Shown piece after piece: positions 16,631 to 26,033 of a stretch of DNA of 40,226 nt (its first letter is position 1; each line of letters begins with the position of its first letter). Source of the DNA: Halanaerobiales bacterium. Lineage in GTDB: Bacteria; Bacillota; Halanaerobiia; Halanaerobiales; M55B127. The stretch lies in contig JAGYMU010000010.1 of NCBI GenBank assembly GCA_018399995.1, positions 1 through 40,226 of the forward strand, in the 5' to 3' direction. A program made the translations under genes and the position numbers. Under the pieces are notes generated by a model. It was not told the DNA's origin. It was given only the letters and a program-made list of their open reading frames with translations, and did not search any database.

Positions 16631-17998
16631 CTATTTGTAAGGAGGAATCTTTATATAAAAACTTACACCACCGTCTTCATTTACAGCACTTATCTCACCT
16701 TCATGTAACTCTATAATAAATTTAGCAATTGCCAGTCCTAATCCGAACTCGCCATCTTTTCCTTTTTTAAACTTCCTGAATATTTTATCTATATTTTCTT
16801 CTTCAATTTGCGGACCATCATTAAATACCTTAATAACTATATCTTCATTATCTTTGTAGAGATCTACCTTAACTTTTTCAGCCGCATATTTTAACTGATT
16901 GTCAAATATATTATCAATAACAACCTCTAATTTTTCTTTATCACACTCATAATTAATCTCTTTTAAATTTAACTCCCAATCTATATCTACATTACGCCAT
17001 TCAAATCTATTTACTTTCTTTAAAATTAGATCATGCAAATTAACCTTTTCTAACTTAAGGGATTGATTTGCCAAATGATCCATTTTAGTAATATTGAGTA
17101 AAGAACGGACTCTTTTTTCCATCTTAAAGGTTTCATCTTCAATATTTTTTAAGGTCTCAGACTCATCTTCTTGGGGAATTATCCCATCCATCAAGGACTG
17201 AACATAACTCCTGATAACCATAATAGGTGTCTTCAATTCATGGGAGGCTTCCTGTAAGAACTCCTGCTGCTTTTTATCCCTGGCAATCAGTTGTCTGCGC
17301 ATCCAATCTATGGTTTCACCCAGTCTGCCTATCTCATCTCCCCTGTTCAAATCTACCGCTACATCCCATTTTTTATTAGCAATATTTTTGACCTTACCTT
17401 CCAACTTCTTAAGCGGTCGGGCTAGATAGCGGGCTAGAAGTAGCGAAGCTATCCAGGTTATTACAGAAATAATCAACAAGACCCTCAATAGCTGATCAAA
17501 GACCATTTCTACCAGGTTATCCCGATAAGCACTCGTAATATAAGAAACTAGATAAAAAGGAGTATTATCGATCTCTATCTCCTTGATCAGATAAAAAAGC
17601 TCCTTATCATCAAGTACTTTTTGATATTTTTTTAACTTTGAGTCCTGGTTAAGGGCCCCCTCAATAAATAACGCATTATATTGAGAAGGGGTATAACCAC
17701 TGATCATTAAACCTTCTTTTGTAATAACAGTATGCCTAATTATTCTAAAAGAGGGTGTCTCCATTTTATTTCTTTCCGGAACTATAGAAAAAGAGCTGAA
17801 TAACTCCTCTTTTATATTATCATGCCGAACCAAATATTCCTGGGCATCTTCCAGACGGGCATAAGTTTCATTTGTAAAGGAAGACTGTAAAATAACCGGT
17901 ATAATAAAGGAAATAATAACAGCTATACCACCAAGTATTAGTCCCAGTATAATCCAAATTTGAAATGACAGAGGAAGATTTTTGGGTTTAAAACTCAT
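16631..17998 (-). CDS. Sensor histidine kinase
   Basis: A 455-residue membrane kinase. TM1 is at ~15-38, an extracytoplasmic domain of ~130 residues follows, TM2 is at ~170-190, and then HAMP. The HisKA motif ASHELKTPI has the phosphoacceptor His253. The HATPase domain shows an N box near 365-375, NDGPQI and GLGLAIAKFI. It is the partner of the response regulator whose stop overlaps its ATG by 4 nt. As the last gene of the efflux operon it probably senses envelope or drug stress and controls that operon; the signal is unknown. Confidence 0.94.
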   Translation of the reverse strand: MSFKPKNLPLSFQIWIILGLILGGIAVIISFIIPVILQSSFTNETYARLEDAQEYLVRHDNIKEELFSSFSIVPERNKMETPSFRIIRHTVITKEGLMISGYTPSQYNALFIEGALNQDSKLKKYQKVLDDKELFYLIKEIEIDNTPFYLVSYITSAYRDNLVEMVFDQLLRVLLIISVITWIASLLLARYLARPLKKLEGKVKNIANKKWDVAVDLNRGDEIGRLGETIDWMRRQLIARDKKQQEFLQEASHELKTPIMVIRSYVQSLMDGIIPQEDESETLKNIEDETFKMEKRVRSLLNITKMDHLANQSLKLEKVNLHDLILKKVNRFEWRNVDIDWELNLKEINYECDKEKLEVVIDNIFDNQLKYAAEKVKVDLYKDNEDIVIKVFNDGPQIEEENIDKIFRKFKKGKDGEFGLGLAIAKFIIELHEGEISAVNEDGGVSFYIKIPPYK

Positions 17999-18672
17999 TT
18001 TTCCACCAACCTATAACCATGTCCATATATAGTATCGATTTTTAAGCCAGGCAGCTTTTTCCTCAATCTTCTAATCAGATCATCCACAACTCTATCTGAA
18101 CCATAATAATCCATACCCCATACATTATTTAAAATCTGTTCCCTGGTCAGGGCATGTGAAATATTATCAACAAAATACTTAAGCAAATCAAACTCCCGGG
18201 AGGTTAAATCAACAATTTCTTCTGGATCATCTTTTTTCTTAACTACTCTACCCGTTAGATCAATAACATATTCACTGTATTCAATATTTTGTCTTTTCTC
18301 TTTATTACCATATATTCTTGTGAATATCTTTTTTATCCTGATGACCAGTTCACGAGGAGAAAAGGGTTTAGCAATATAATCGTCGCTACCTTTCTCTAAT
18401 CCGGTTATCCTGTCAAGGTCCTGATCTCTGGCAGAGATAAAGATAACGGGTTTATCAGGATACTTGTCTTTAATTATATTAATTAGTTCAAATCCATCTA
18501 TGTCGGGCAGCATAATATCTAAAATCCAGATATCCGGCTTTTCATCTATTGCATCTTTTGCCGACAAACCATTTTGAAAAGATTTAACATCCCAGCCTTC
18601 ATTTTTAAGATAGGAAGTCAATATTTTATTTAGGCTTTTATCATCCTCTACAAGATATACTTTATAAGACAT
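17995..18672 (-). CDS. OmpR/PhoB family response regulator
   Basis: A 225-residue regulator. The receiver has acidic Asp10-Asp11, phosphoacceptor Asp52 (WILDIMLPD), Ser/Thr at FISA and Lys102 (AKPFSP). The C-terminal winged helix shows VDLTSREFDLLKYF, the WG.DYYGSDRVVDDLIRRLRKK recognition region and YGHGYRL. The open frame could start at TTG 18687, but GGAAGGTG then lies within it and is well spaced to the ATG at 18672, so that start is taken. Cotranscribed with the permease upstream and kinase downstream. Direct repeats at 24141-24160 are its likely target. Confidence 0.93.
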   Translation of the reverse strand: MSYKVYLVEDDKSLNKILTSYLKNEGWDVKSFQNGLSAKDAIDEKPDIWILDIMLPDIDGFELINIIKDKYPDKPVIFISARDQDLDRITGLEKGSDDYIAKPFSPRELVIRIKKIFTRIYGNKEKRQNIEYSEYVIDLTGRVVKKKDDPEEIVDLTSREFDLLKYFVDNISHALTREQILNNVWGMDYYGSDRVVDDLIRRLRKKLPGLKIDTIYGHGYRLVEK

Positions 18673-18705
18673 ATTTACACCTTCCAAAAAAATTATTATT
18701 ATCGG

Positions 18706-19917
18706 CTATTCATAACTTAGTGCATCAACTGGATTTAGTTTAGATGCCCTGTAAGCGGGATAAATCCCGAAAAACATTCCCACAAAGAGCGAAAAAGTGA
18801 AAGCTATTAAAACAATTAGTGTTGACATTACAAAGGGCCAGCCTCCAATTTGAGATATTGAATAAGACGCTAGACCACCTAGAAAAATACCTATAATACC
18901 TCCCACACTGCTTAGAACTAAAGCCTCCATGATAAACTGAAAAAGAATATTGCTCTTTTTAGCTCCCAGGGCTTTTCTGATTCCTATTTCCCTGGTTCTT
19001 TCAGTAACAGAAACTAACATTATATTCATAATACCAATTCCGCCCACTAAAAGTGATATGCCTGCAATTCCGATCAACATTAATTTTAAAGTGTTTGTCA
19101 CACTATTAATTGTATCCAATAACTGGTCCTGACTGAAAATATTATATTCATCATCTTCAGAAATATACCCATCTAAAAGATATTCAATTTCATACAAGGC
19201 CATTTCAGCATTTTCGCTGGAAACAGCCTGGGCAACAAAGTTACTTACATAATTGCTGTTGCTAACCTTATTCATAAATGTTGTAATCGGAATATAGGCC
19301 TGGCTGTTTAAATCACCAATCAGACCCCTGGCTTTGTCTTCCATAACGCCGATCACTCTAAAAACCTGTGTGCTGTTGTTTATATTGAACTTAACTGATT
19401 GTCCTAGGGGCTCTGAATCGGGAAATAATTCCTCTACTAGATCGGTCCCGAGCACAATAACACCTGTACTGTTATCAACATCATATTGAGAGAAAAACAT
19501 ACCCTTAACTGGATAGTATTTATTAATAACCTGATAGTCTGCCTCTGTACCTACAATAGTAGCCCTATAATTATTATTAGCTTTAATCAATAACCCACTG
19601 GCACTGCTTGTAGGGACAACCCTCTTTACATTGGGACTGTTTTTTTCAATGTGCTTACCCAAATCAAGCGTAAATATATCAGCAGAAGTACGACTTATTT
19701 GACCACCTGCTCCACTGCTTATCCCGGGAGAAATGTTAATTAAGTTTGAACCCAAATCAGAAATTTGTGATGTAATCTGAGCCTGTGAGCCTGATGCAAT
19801 AGATACCACAGCAATCACTGCAGCAACTCCAATAATAATACCTAACATTGATAAGAGTGTTCTCAGCTTATTTGCAAATAGACTCTGAATAGCGATTTTA
19901 AAGGTTTCAAATATCAT
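18706..19917 (-). CDS. MacB-type ABC transporter permease (FtsX-like)
   Basis: A 403-residue permease with one N-terminal helix (~20-42), a large extracytoplasmic domain (~45-275, MacB periplasmic core type) and three C-terminal helices (~280-305, 330-355, 360-388). The conserved [20 protein letters not shown] coupling segment lies in the first cytoplasmic loop. It has no fused ATPase; the ATPase is the preceding gene, overlapping by 4 nt. MacB-type pumps do not move substrate through the membrane but drive periplasmic substrates into a TolC-like duct, which fits the operon content. Confidence 0.93.
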   Translation of the reverse strand: MIFETFKIAIQSLFANKLRTLLSMLGIIIGVAAVIAVVSIASGSQAQITSQISDLGSNLINISPGISSGAGGQISRTSADIFTLDLGKHIEKNSPNVKRVVPTSSASGLLIKANNNYRATIVGTEADYQVINKYYPVKGMFFSQYDVDNSTGVIVLGTDLVEELFPDSEPLGQSVKFNINNSTQVFRVIGVMEDKARGLIGDLNSQAYIPITTFMNKVSNSNYVSNFVAQAVSSENAEMALYEIEYLLDGYISEDDEYNIFSQDQLLDTINSVTNTLKLMLIGIAGISLLVGGIGIMNIMLVSVTERTREIGIRKALGAKKSNILFQFIMEALVLSSVGGIIGIFLGGLASYSISQIGGWPFVMSTLIVLIAFTFSLFVGMFFGIYPAYRASKLNPVDALSYE

Positions 19918-20588
19918 GCTACCACATCTCGCTGAATGAGGCCATCAATCAATTCAATCGTTCTTTCAGCATAAGCGGCAATATTATGCTCATGTGTAAC
20001 AAGGATAATGGTATGCCCCTGATCATTTAACTGCTGAAATAAATCCATGATCTCCTCACCTGTGTTCGTATCCAGATTACCGGTCGGCTCATCTGCCAGA
20101 ACCAGAGAAGGATTGTTGGCTAAAGCTCTTGCTATTGCAACTCTCTGCTTTTGACCACCTGATATTTCATTGGGATAATGCTTCATTCTATGACCTAGAC
20201 CAACTTTGACTAAAAGATCCTCGGCTCTTTTTATCCTCTCTTTTTTCTTGGCTCCACTGTATATTAATGGCACTTCAACATTACTGAGAACTGTTTTACG
20301 CCCTAAAAGATTGAACTGTTGAAAGACAAAACCCACTTCTTTGTTTCTTATATAGGCTAGTTCTTTTTCACTGGCCTGCGATATATCCTGATCATTAAGG
20401 CTGTAGTATCCGGAAGTTGCCGTATCCAAACAGCCCAAAATATTCATTAAAGTCGATTTACCGGAACCAGAGGGGCCCATAATCGAAACCATCTCACCCT
20501 CCTCTATTTCAAAAGATACACCCTTTAAAGCCTGTACTTCTATCTTGCCATTCTGATATGTCTTTTCTATATCTTTAATATTTATCAT
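19914..20588 (-). CDS. MacB/LolD-type ABC ATPase
   Basis: A ~224-residue ATPase with Walker [11 protein letters not shown]-loop VFQQFNLL, signature [15 protein letters not shown], Walker [13 protein letters not shown] and switch His VTHEH. The long TGNLD motif marks the LolD/MacB/FtsE group. The frame also allows GTG starts at 20603 and 20600 within the preceding gene; the ATG at 20588, directly after the adaptor stop at 20590 with GGTGGTGA upstream, aligns better with family starts. It pairs with the downstream permease. Confidence 0.9.
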   Translation of the reverse strand: MINIKDIEKTYQNGKIEVQALKGVSFEIEEGEMVSIMGPSGSGKSTLMNILGCLDTATSGYYSLNDQDISQASEKELAYIRNKEVGFVFQQFNLLGRKTVLSNVEVPLIYSGAKKKERIKRAEDLLVKVGLGHRMKHYPNEISGGQKQRVAIARALANNPSLVLADEPTGNLDTNTGEEIMDLFQQLNDQGHTIILVTHEHNIAAYAERTIELIDGLIQRDVVA

Positions 20589-20589
20589 A

Positions 20590-21624
20590 TTATTTGTCAC
20601 CACCGGGAGGACCGTTCATTCCACGACCGGTAGGCATAAATCCTGTGTTTGACAGATCAGAATTGACTGTAGCTGCAATATTTAAAATAATTGCATCTCC
20701 ACTATTTAAACCGGATAGCACAACTACCTTCAATCCATCTGTTAATCCGGTTTCTATTTCTATCATCTCTATTTGATCATCAACTACTTTTTGCACCATC
20801 TTTTTCCCCTTCTGAGAGAGGACCGCAGTTAATGGTATAATTACTTGGTCTTCCATTTCATCTACTATAATCTCCATGTCGGCTGATAACCCGGGTTTAA
20901 AGGAGTCAAGAACTTCATCAATCAATATTGTTATTGGAACTGTTACAACCCCACTGTTGCTCACCGCCTGTGAACTAATCTCCGTTAATTTACCTGTTAG
21001 CTGTTGCCCGGGTAAAGCCTCCATGCTAATTTCAACATCCTGGCCGATATTCAAATCGGCTAAATCACTTTCATCAATATTTGCCTTCACTTCATAAGAT
21101 GAGTTGTCAATTAAAGTTGCCACACTTTGACCACTATTTATATAATCTCCTTTTTGCACTAACAGCTCTGTAATTACTCCGGAATAGGGGGCTTCTAACT
21201 TGGTGTTCTCTAAGCTTTCTTTAGCGATTTCATAGTTCAATTCTGCTTCCTTAACCGCATTGGGTGAACCGTTTATTTTAGCATTATTATAATTATTTTC
21301 AGCTCTAAAATACTCTAGCTGTGCCTGGTTATTCTTTAACTCTATCAATATATCATCCTCTAAAACACTGTCACCATCTTCAATATTAACATACTCTATC
21401 GACCCAGAAGTAGAAAATGTTAAATCCTGTTCCTCGATTGGATATATATTACCACTAACTGAGATGGTATTTTGTAAATTGCCGGTTTTTACCTGATAGG
21501 TATTTTGTTGGGTGATTTCAATGATGTTTTCTGTAGAATCTTCAGTAAAATATCTGCTGTAACCAAAGTATCCACCGACTGCTATTATGATAACTACTGC
21601 TGTAATTAACAGGATCTTTTTCAT
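20590..21624 (-). CDS. Efflux membrane fusion protein (MacA/RND adaptor type)
   Basis: A 344-residue periplasmic adaptor. An N-terminal membrane anchor (~4-22) is followed by the first half of the lipoyl domain ([20 protein letters not shown]), a short helical hairpin (~105-145, about 40 residues), the second lipoyl half ([20 protein letters not shown]), and the beta-barrel and membrane-proximal domains. The C-terminal tail is Gly/Pro-rich. The hairpin is shorter than in Gram-negative MacA. It would bridge the MacB-type pump and the TolC-like channels. It overlaps the tolC-like stop (TAATG) and directly precedes the ATPase. Confidence 0.92.
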   Translation of the reverse strand: MKKILLITAVVIIIAVGGYFGYSRYFTEDSTENIIEITQQNTYQVKTGNLQNTISVSGNIYPIEEQDLTFSTSGSIEYVNIEDGDSVLEDDILIELKNNQAQLEYFRAENNYNNAKINGSPNAVKEAELNYEIAKESLENTKLEAPYSGVITELLVQKGDYINSGQSVATLIDNSSYEVKANIDESDLADLNIGQDVEISMEALPGQQLTGKLTEISSQAVSNSGVVTVPITILIDEVLDSFKPGLSADMEIIVDEMEDQVIIPLTAVLSQKGKKMVQKVVDDQIEMIEIETGLTDGLKVVVLSGLNSGDAIILNIAATVNSDLSNTGFMPTGRGMNGPPGGDK

Positions 21625-23015
21625 TATTTGGTTACCTCCTTGATGATTTCATCAGGTTGTGTCAATATTAAAATATCCAGTTTATTTAAAAATATATTAT
21701 CGTATGCTCCATTAAGTGCTGCTAAAGATGAGTTCTCAGATAATAAACTGTTATTTAAAACCTCTTTTTCGACTGCACCTGCTTCATATTGACGGGAGGC
21801 AATAAGACTGTTATCAACTGCTTTATCATGTTCTAATTGTTTTCTTTTTAAATTTAAATTAGCTAATTCTATCTGGTTTATTATATTATCTAAACGGCTG
21901 GTTGACTGTTCATAAAGTTGTGCGAAAGTAATCTCATTATTGGCTATTTCCTGTCTCTTGTTTTCTTCTTGTATATCCTGTATGCCGCTGTCAAATAAAT
22001 TGTAGTTTACATTAAGAGTGGCAGAAAACTCTTTCTCACTATCATAATTATTCTGAAGAGTTATTTCTAAACCAGCTTCTTTTTTTAACCATTCGAGTTC
22101 CTGTTTTAAATATTCGTTGTGACTAATATTGGCTGCAAACTGACTGCTTGTATTTACTATTTGAGCAAGGACTTGTTTTCTATCGATATTATCTATACTA
22201 ACAACCTCTGTCAGCTCCCTTAACTTTATTAAAATACTGTCATCTCGATTTAAGATTAGTTCTGTATCCTGTTCTAACTGGAGAGCATCTAAGAGTGCTT
22301 TCTTTAACTGTTTGAACTGCTGACGATTATCTGTGAGATTATATTCGGCATCTTTTAATTTAAGTTCTGCTTCCCACAATTTCTGCTGACCTGCTTCATC
22401 AATTTTTGCCTTCTGCTGAATCTCTGTATAATCATCTTCAGCAATCTTGAACCTTTGATTTAATATATCAATATTCTCATCCAGTTTAACCAACTGTAAA
22501 TATTTTTTAAGCCAATCCTTAACAAGTTCGGCTTTTTTGCTGTAAAGTTCTTTTAATTTGGTATTTAGCTGGTTATTTAAATTAATCAAATTCTTCATAC
22601 TTTCAGATGGAGTATTGGGATAAAGATTAATGTTAAGATTAACCCCATATATGATCTCAGACCCATCAAAGTCATAATTGGCATTTGTGCTAAAATTGAT
22701 TTTATCATTAACAAAATTTTTATTGGCAGACAAATCTACTTTATCACTGTTCATCGATGCAGGAGAATCGTCATCAACTATTAATTTATTTACACCTACA
22801 TTCACCTGCCAGTCAGTTCGGGCTTTGTTTAATTGTATATTCCTTTTTAGGGTTGATATTTCATTTTCTAATTTAACGATCTCCAAATTATTATCAAGTC
22901 CTGCTGTAAACAGCCTTTTTAAATCAGAGTCGGCCGCTTTTACAGCTGCAGAGGCAAATAATATAACTAAAAATAGGGATACAGATAATATAACCCGGTG
23001 TTTTTTATTGCTCAT
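21624..23015 (-). CDS. TolC-like outer membrane efflux protein (second of tandem pair)
   Basis: A 463-residue OEP-family protein with a signal peptide (hydrophobic ~10-24, AVKA-A cleavage). Long heptad-rich helices at ~150-260 and ~370-430 alternate with predicted beta-strand segments rich in N/D/S (VGVNKLIVDD, YGVNLNINLYP, FSATLNVNYNLFDSG), which is the TolC layout of outer-membrane strands plus a periplasmic helical tunnel. The length is normal for the family. It overlaps the first tolC-like gene by 11 nt. Its presence implies an outer membrane in this low-GC organism. Confidence 0.9.
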   Translation of the reverse strand: MSNKKHRVILSVSLFLVILFASAAVKAADSDLKRLFTAGLDNNLEIVKLENEISTLKRNIQLNKARTDWQVNVGVNKLIVDDDSPASMNSDKVDLSANKNFVNDKINFSTNANYDFDGSEIIYGVNLNINLYPNTPSESMKNLINLNNQLNTKLKELYSKKAELVKDWLKKYLQLVKLDENIDILNQRFKIAEDDYTEIQQKAKIDEAGQQKLWEAELKLKDAEYNLTDNRQQFKQLKKALLDALQLEQDTELILNRDDSILIKLRELTEVVSIDNIDRKQVLAQIVNTSSQFAANISHNEYLKQELEWLKKEAGLEITLQNNYDSEKEFSATLNVNYNLFDSGIQDIQEENKRQEIANNEITFAQLYEQSTSRLDNIINQIELANLNLKRKQLEHDKAVDNSLIASRQYEAGAVEKEVLNNSLLSENSSLAALNGAYDNIFLNKLDILILTQPDEIIKEVTK

Positions 23016-24075
23016 CTTTTAACACCCCTGCTCCCGGGTTCATAAATTGTTCAATACTTTGTTTCTGTAGATAATAGTTGATATAGGTATTATACAATTG
23101 CAAGTTGGACTGTAGTACGGAAATTTCTCCCTGATAAAGATCATTTTCTGTGATAAGACCCGATTTATTCTGTTCTTTTAAGATATCATAGGTATCATTG
23201 GACTGTTTGATCTTATCCTTTAAGAGCTCGATATTACTTTTAATATTATTAATCTGATTATAGAGATCGCGGGCCTGATTTTTTATCTCCTGTTCTTGTT
23301 TTTCAATTTCAAATTCAGCGATTTCTACCATATTTTCGGCAATGTTTATATCCATATCTGAAGAAGAAACTACTTCCTTTTTCTTATAGTCAATTTGAGC
23401 CAGCTGCAGATTTAATTCATTTAATTTACTATTCAAGTTATTATTTAATGCACTGTTTAGAATTTCCTCTTCACTTAAATTTATATACTCCGGTTCAGAT
23501 AATTCTATAAGATTGATGCTCGCTTCCCTATTTAAACCTAACTGCTGCTTAAACTTGGTTTTTAACTGTTCATAATCATTTTCTAACTGGTTCTTCTCCT
23601 GTATAAAATCATTTAACTTTATCTGCTGTTCTAATATATCCAGTTGACTTTTTTCACCAACATTATACTGAGCTTTTACTTCATCCAGCAGCTTTTTGTT
23701 TAAGGTGATCTGCTTTTTATATGTCTCGATATTCTTCTCCGTTGTTAAAATATTACCGTACTGCTGTAAGGTCTGCTTCAATAGGTTGTTGGCAGTATCT
23801 ATATAATTCTTTTTAGCTGCCATCAAATTATATTCAGCTGATATTTCACTGTAATTGGATTGATTTAAGAGATTCTGTGCATTACTTTTTTTATACTGAA
23901 TTTCTTTATTGTCCAAATTCTTTTGTGCTATCTTTAAAGAAATATTATCCTCTAAAGTCATCTGATAAGCTTTTTCTAAATTAAGATCAATAGTATCGGC
24001 AAAAATCGTCGGTGTTAAAACCATAATTGTTAATAAGGTTAGTGATAAAACAGTCATTCTTTTTCTCATTCTCAT
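23005..24075 (-). CDS. TolC-like outer membrane efflux protein (first of tandem pair, short)
   Basis: A 356-residue OEP-family protein, noticeably shorter than the usual 420-480. The signal peptide ends near PTIFA-D (~26). The N-terminal OEP repeat begins LNLEKAYQMTLEDNISLKIAQKNL, and two blocks of long helices (~55-190 and ~245-345) give the coiled-coil tunnel. The beta-strand parts are reduced compared with the second protein, so the outer-membrane barrel contribution may be incomplete. It is the first gene of the operon and may combine with the second protein or work as a separate channel. The first ATG (24075) is followed closely by others, so the start is uncertain by a few codons. Confidence 0.87.
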   Translation of the reverse strand: MRMRKRMTVLSLTLLTIMVLTPTIFADTIDLNLEKAYQMTLEDNISLKIAQKNLDNKEIQYKKSNAQNLLNQSNYSEISAEYNLMAAKKNYIDTANNLLKQTLQQYGNILTTEKNIETYKKQITLNKKLLDEVKAQYNVGEKSQLDILEQQIKLNDFIQEKNQLENDYEQLKTKFKQQLGLNREASINLIELSEPEYINLSEEEILNSALNNNLNSKLNELNLQLAQIDYKKKEVVSSSDMDINIAENMVEIAEFEIEKQEQEIKNQARDLYNQINNIKSNIELLKDKIKQSNDTYDILKEQNKSGLITENDLYQGEISVLQSNLQLYNTYINYYLQKQSIEQFMNPGAGVLKDEQ

Positions 24076-24130
24076 TTTCTTTTCCCCACCATTCTATTAA
24101 GGTTATAGTATTTTATAATTATCAAATAAA

Positions 24131-24160
24131 TATCACAAAATAATGTGAAATTATGTGAAT
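24131..24160 (-). promoter_or_regulatory. 10-bp direct repeats upstream of the efflux operon
   Basis: Two adjacent 10-bp units TAATGTGAAA and TTATGTGAAT (24141-24160, plus strand reading; 8 of 10 identical) lie about 66-85 bp upstream of the first tolC-like start, with TATCACAAAA beside them. Tandem repeats with a helical-turn period are the usual target shape of OmpR/PhoB regulators, and the operon encodes one. No consensus -35 is visible close by, consistent with an activated promoter. Confidence 0.55.
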
Positions 24161-24213
24161 TAAAATTATAAAAATTTTATCTCAATTTTACAGCTTATTA
24201 AACTAAAATTAAT

Positions 24214-24477
24214 TTAATCCTGTTTTCCTTCTCCTTTTTTTTGATTTTTGTCTCCTGAACTTTTTTTTACATCTTCATATATCTTTAGTATTTCTTCTCG
24301 ATGTTCTTGACTTGCCTCGATGTGACCCCAACCCATATGAAATTGAAAAACACCATCATATCCGGGAACATGGTAAGATTGAATTATATGAGGTATTTCT
24401 CTTTCTTGTAAGATATCTTCCATAATATTGGCCTCAATCTCATTGTCTAAAACCAATATCTTTTTGTATTCAGTCAT
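24214..24477 (-). CDS. DUF2007-like small protein
   Basis: An 87-residue protein. Residues 1-70 resemble the small alpha/beta domain of DUF2007 (putative signal-transducing) proteins: a strand KKILVLDNEIEAN, a helix with EDILQEREIPHII, and a later GHIEASQEHREEILKIYED segment. The tail is highly charged (KKSSGDKNQKKGEGKQ). No enzymatic motif. A strong AAGGAGG precedes the ATG at 24477. The function is unknown. Confidence 0.75.
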   Translation of the reverse strand: MTEYKKILVLDNEIEANIMEDILQEREIPHIIQSYHVPGYDGVFQFHMGWGHIEASQEHREEILKIYEDVKKSSGDKNQKKGEGKQD

Positions 24478-24544
24478 AGACCGAACCTCCTTAAGCTTGA
24501 CTTTACAATAATATTAAATTATATTCTTAAATATATAAACGAAT

Positions 24545-24787
24545 TTAATTTTCTTCGATTAGTTTGATCTTTTTTTCTCTCGGCATTTGTTTTATTTGAT
24601 ACTCTTTTTGCATCGCCCTGCTTTTTGAATCATATTCTTTTGCATAAACCAACTCAACCGGCCTACGGCCTTTTGTATATTTAGCACCTTCACCATTATT
24701 ATGCATATTAATTCTGCGTTTTAAATTATTTGTATAACCGGTATAATATGTGTTGTCTGAACACCTTACTATATATACATAATGCAT
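24545..24787 (-). CDS. GIY-YIG domain protein (UPF0213/YhbQ type)
   Basis: An 80-residue protein that is just one GIY-YIG nuclease domain: the first strand HYVYIVRCSDNTYYTGYT holds the Tyr5 and Tyr15-Thr-Gly17 core, followed by RR24-25 and Glu62 (QKEYQIK), the expected catalytic set. Proteins of this size (YhbQ/YazA type) are widespread and poorly understood; a role in DNA or nucleotide damage processing is suggested for some. It starts 2 nt after the stop of the HAD gene. Confidence 0.9.
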   Translation of the reverse strand: MHYVYIVRCSDNTYYTGYTNNLKRRINMHNNGEGAKYTKGRRPVELVYAKEYDSKSRAMQKEYQIKQMPREKKIKLIEEN

Positions 24788-24789
24788 AT

Positions 24790-25470
24790 TTAAATCTCCC
24801 GTTTGTTATTTATTACTCTCCAATTATTTTTTTTAGCCTCCTGCAGCAAATATTGATCCGGTTCTACTGCAACCGGATTACCAACAGTTAGCAGTAACTG
24901 CAAGTCATCGATACTATCTGCAAAGGCATAGGAACCATCCCAATCAATATCCTGTGAGCAGTATTTCTCCTTTAATGCGGCTATCTTTTTTGAACCACTT
25001 AAGACAGATAATTCATGTAATTCATCTCTTCGGTCTGTGATAATAGTACTTCCGATCACCTCATCAAAACCAAATCTGTCACCTACATAATCTAATAATT
25101 CGATAAATGCACCTGATAATAGGATCAGTTGAAAATCTCTTTTTTTAAATTTTTCTATTTCTTCAATAACTAAAGTATTATAATACTGTTCTGCTTTTTG
25201 TTCCGCCTTAAAAAAATAGCTGTCAATCTCATCTTCCGACATTTTAGCAAAAATTTCCGGGAACCCATACATGAACCTCATCTTCATCTCCTCTTTACTC
25301 AAACTCGTAAAAAAGGGGTATTTGTATTTTACAATTAAAGGGGATAAGCATATATATAATTTGTAGAGCCTATATTTTGAATAATTAAGTTTTTTCCAGG
25401 TCTTTAAAAGAAAGGGGATCGTCTCTTTGGGAAATATGGTACCATTGAAATCAAAAATAGCTAAATTCAT
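24790..25470 (-). CDS. HAD superfamily (subfamily IB) phosphatase-like protein
   Basis: A 226-residue HAD protein. Motif I is DFNGT (7-11): nucleophile Asp7 is present, but the second position, normally Asp as general acid, is Asn9. Motif II LLSGAF has Ser119, motif III has Lys161/162 and motif IV ADSIDDLQLL has Asp185 and Asp189. A helical C1-type cap covers ~15-95, as in the SerB/IB class. The substrate is unknown, and the Asn may reduce or change phosphatase turnover. It forms a tight minus-strand run with the GIY-YIG gene. Confidence 0.85.
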   Translation of the reverse strand: MNLAIFDFNGTIFPKETIPFLLKTWKKLNYSKYRLYKLYICLSPLIVKYKYPFFTSLSKEEMKMRFMYGFPEIFAKMSEDEIDSYFFKAEQKAEQYYNTLVIEEIEKFKKRDFQLILLSGAFIELLDYVGDRFGFDEVIGSTIITDRRDELHELSVLSGSKKIAALKEKYCSQDIDWDGSYAFADSIDDLQLLLTVGNPVAVEPDQYLLQEAKKNNWRVINNKREI

Positions 25471-25494
25471 TAAACCACACCTTAAATTTTTTAT

Positions 25495-26010
25495 TTACCT
25501 TTCAATCCCGTCACGTGCTTTAACTCCTTGAGTATAGTAATGTTTGATTTCTTTCATCTCTGTGACTAAATCCGCTTCTTTAATTATAAGATCAGAGGCA
25601 TAACGACCGGTTAAAACCACCTCAACATTTTCTTTTCTCTGTTTTATAACCTTCAGAACCTTAACCGGAGATAGTAAATTATAGTGAGTAGCGATGTTTA
25701 TTTCATCTAAGATAACTAAATCATACTCACCTTTTTTTAATATCTCTTCTATTTTCTTTAAACCCCTTTCCGCAGCCTCAATATCCTTTTGAGCAGGCTC
25801 TCTGTCAAAAAAGCAACCCACTCCAAATTGTTCGATTTTAAAATTAGGTAAATACTTACCCGCCTGTGCTTCATTATACTTCATATCCTTAACAAACTGT
25901 CCCATAAAAACTTTATTACCAGCACATACCGACCTTAAAGCAAGCCCTAAAGAAGCAGTCGTTTTCCCTTTACCGTTGCCGGTATAAACCTGAATATATC
26001 CCTTCTTCAT
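25495..26010 (-). CDS. cobO: Cob(I)alamin adenosyltransferase (CobO/BtuR type)
   Basis: A 171-residue ATP:corrinoid adenosyltransferase of the CobA/CobO/BtuR family, converting cob(I)alamin and ATP to adenosylcobalamin. It has the P-loop GNGKGKTT (11-18), the ALRSVCAGNKVFMGQFVK segment, LVILDEIN with the Walker B-like acidic pair, and the C-terminal LVTEMKEIKHYYTQGVKARDGIE, all diagnostic. The length is normal (~170-200). It is 23 nt downstream of a DUF71 PP-loop gene, suggesting a B12 salvage unit. Confidence 0.95.
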   Translation of the reverse strand: MKKGYIQVYTGNGKGKTTASLGLALRSVCAGNKVFMGQFVKDMKYNEAQAGKYLPNFKIEQFGVGCFFDREPAQKDIEAAERGLKKIEEILKKGEYDLVILDEINIATHYNLLSPVKVLKVIKQRKENVEVVLTGRYASDLIIKEADLVTEMKEIKHYYTQGVKARDGIER

Positions 26011-26033
26011 TATTTCAACCCCATCTCTTAAAA

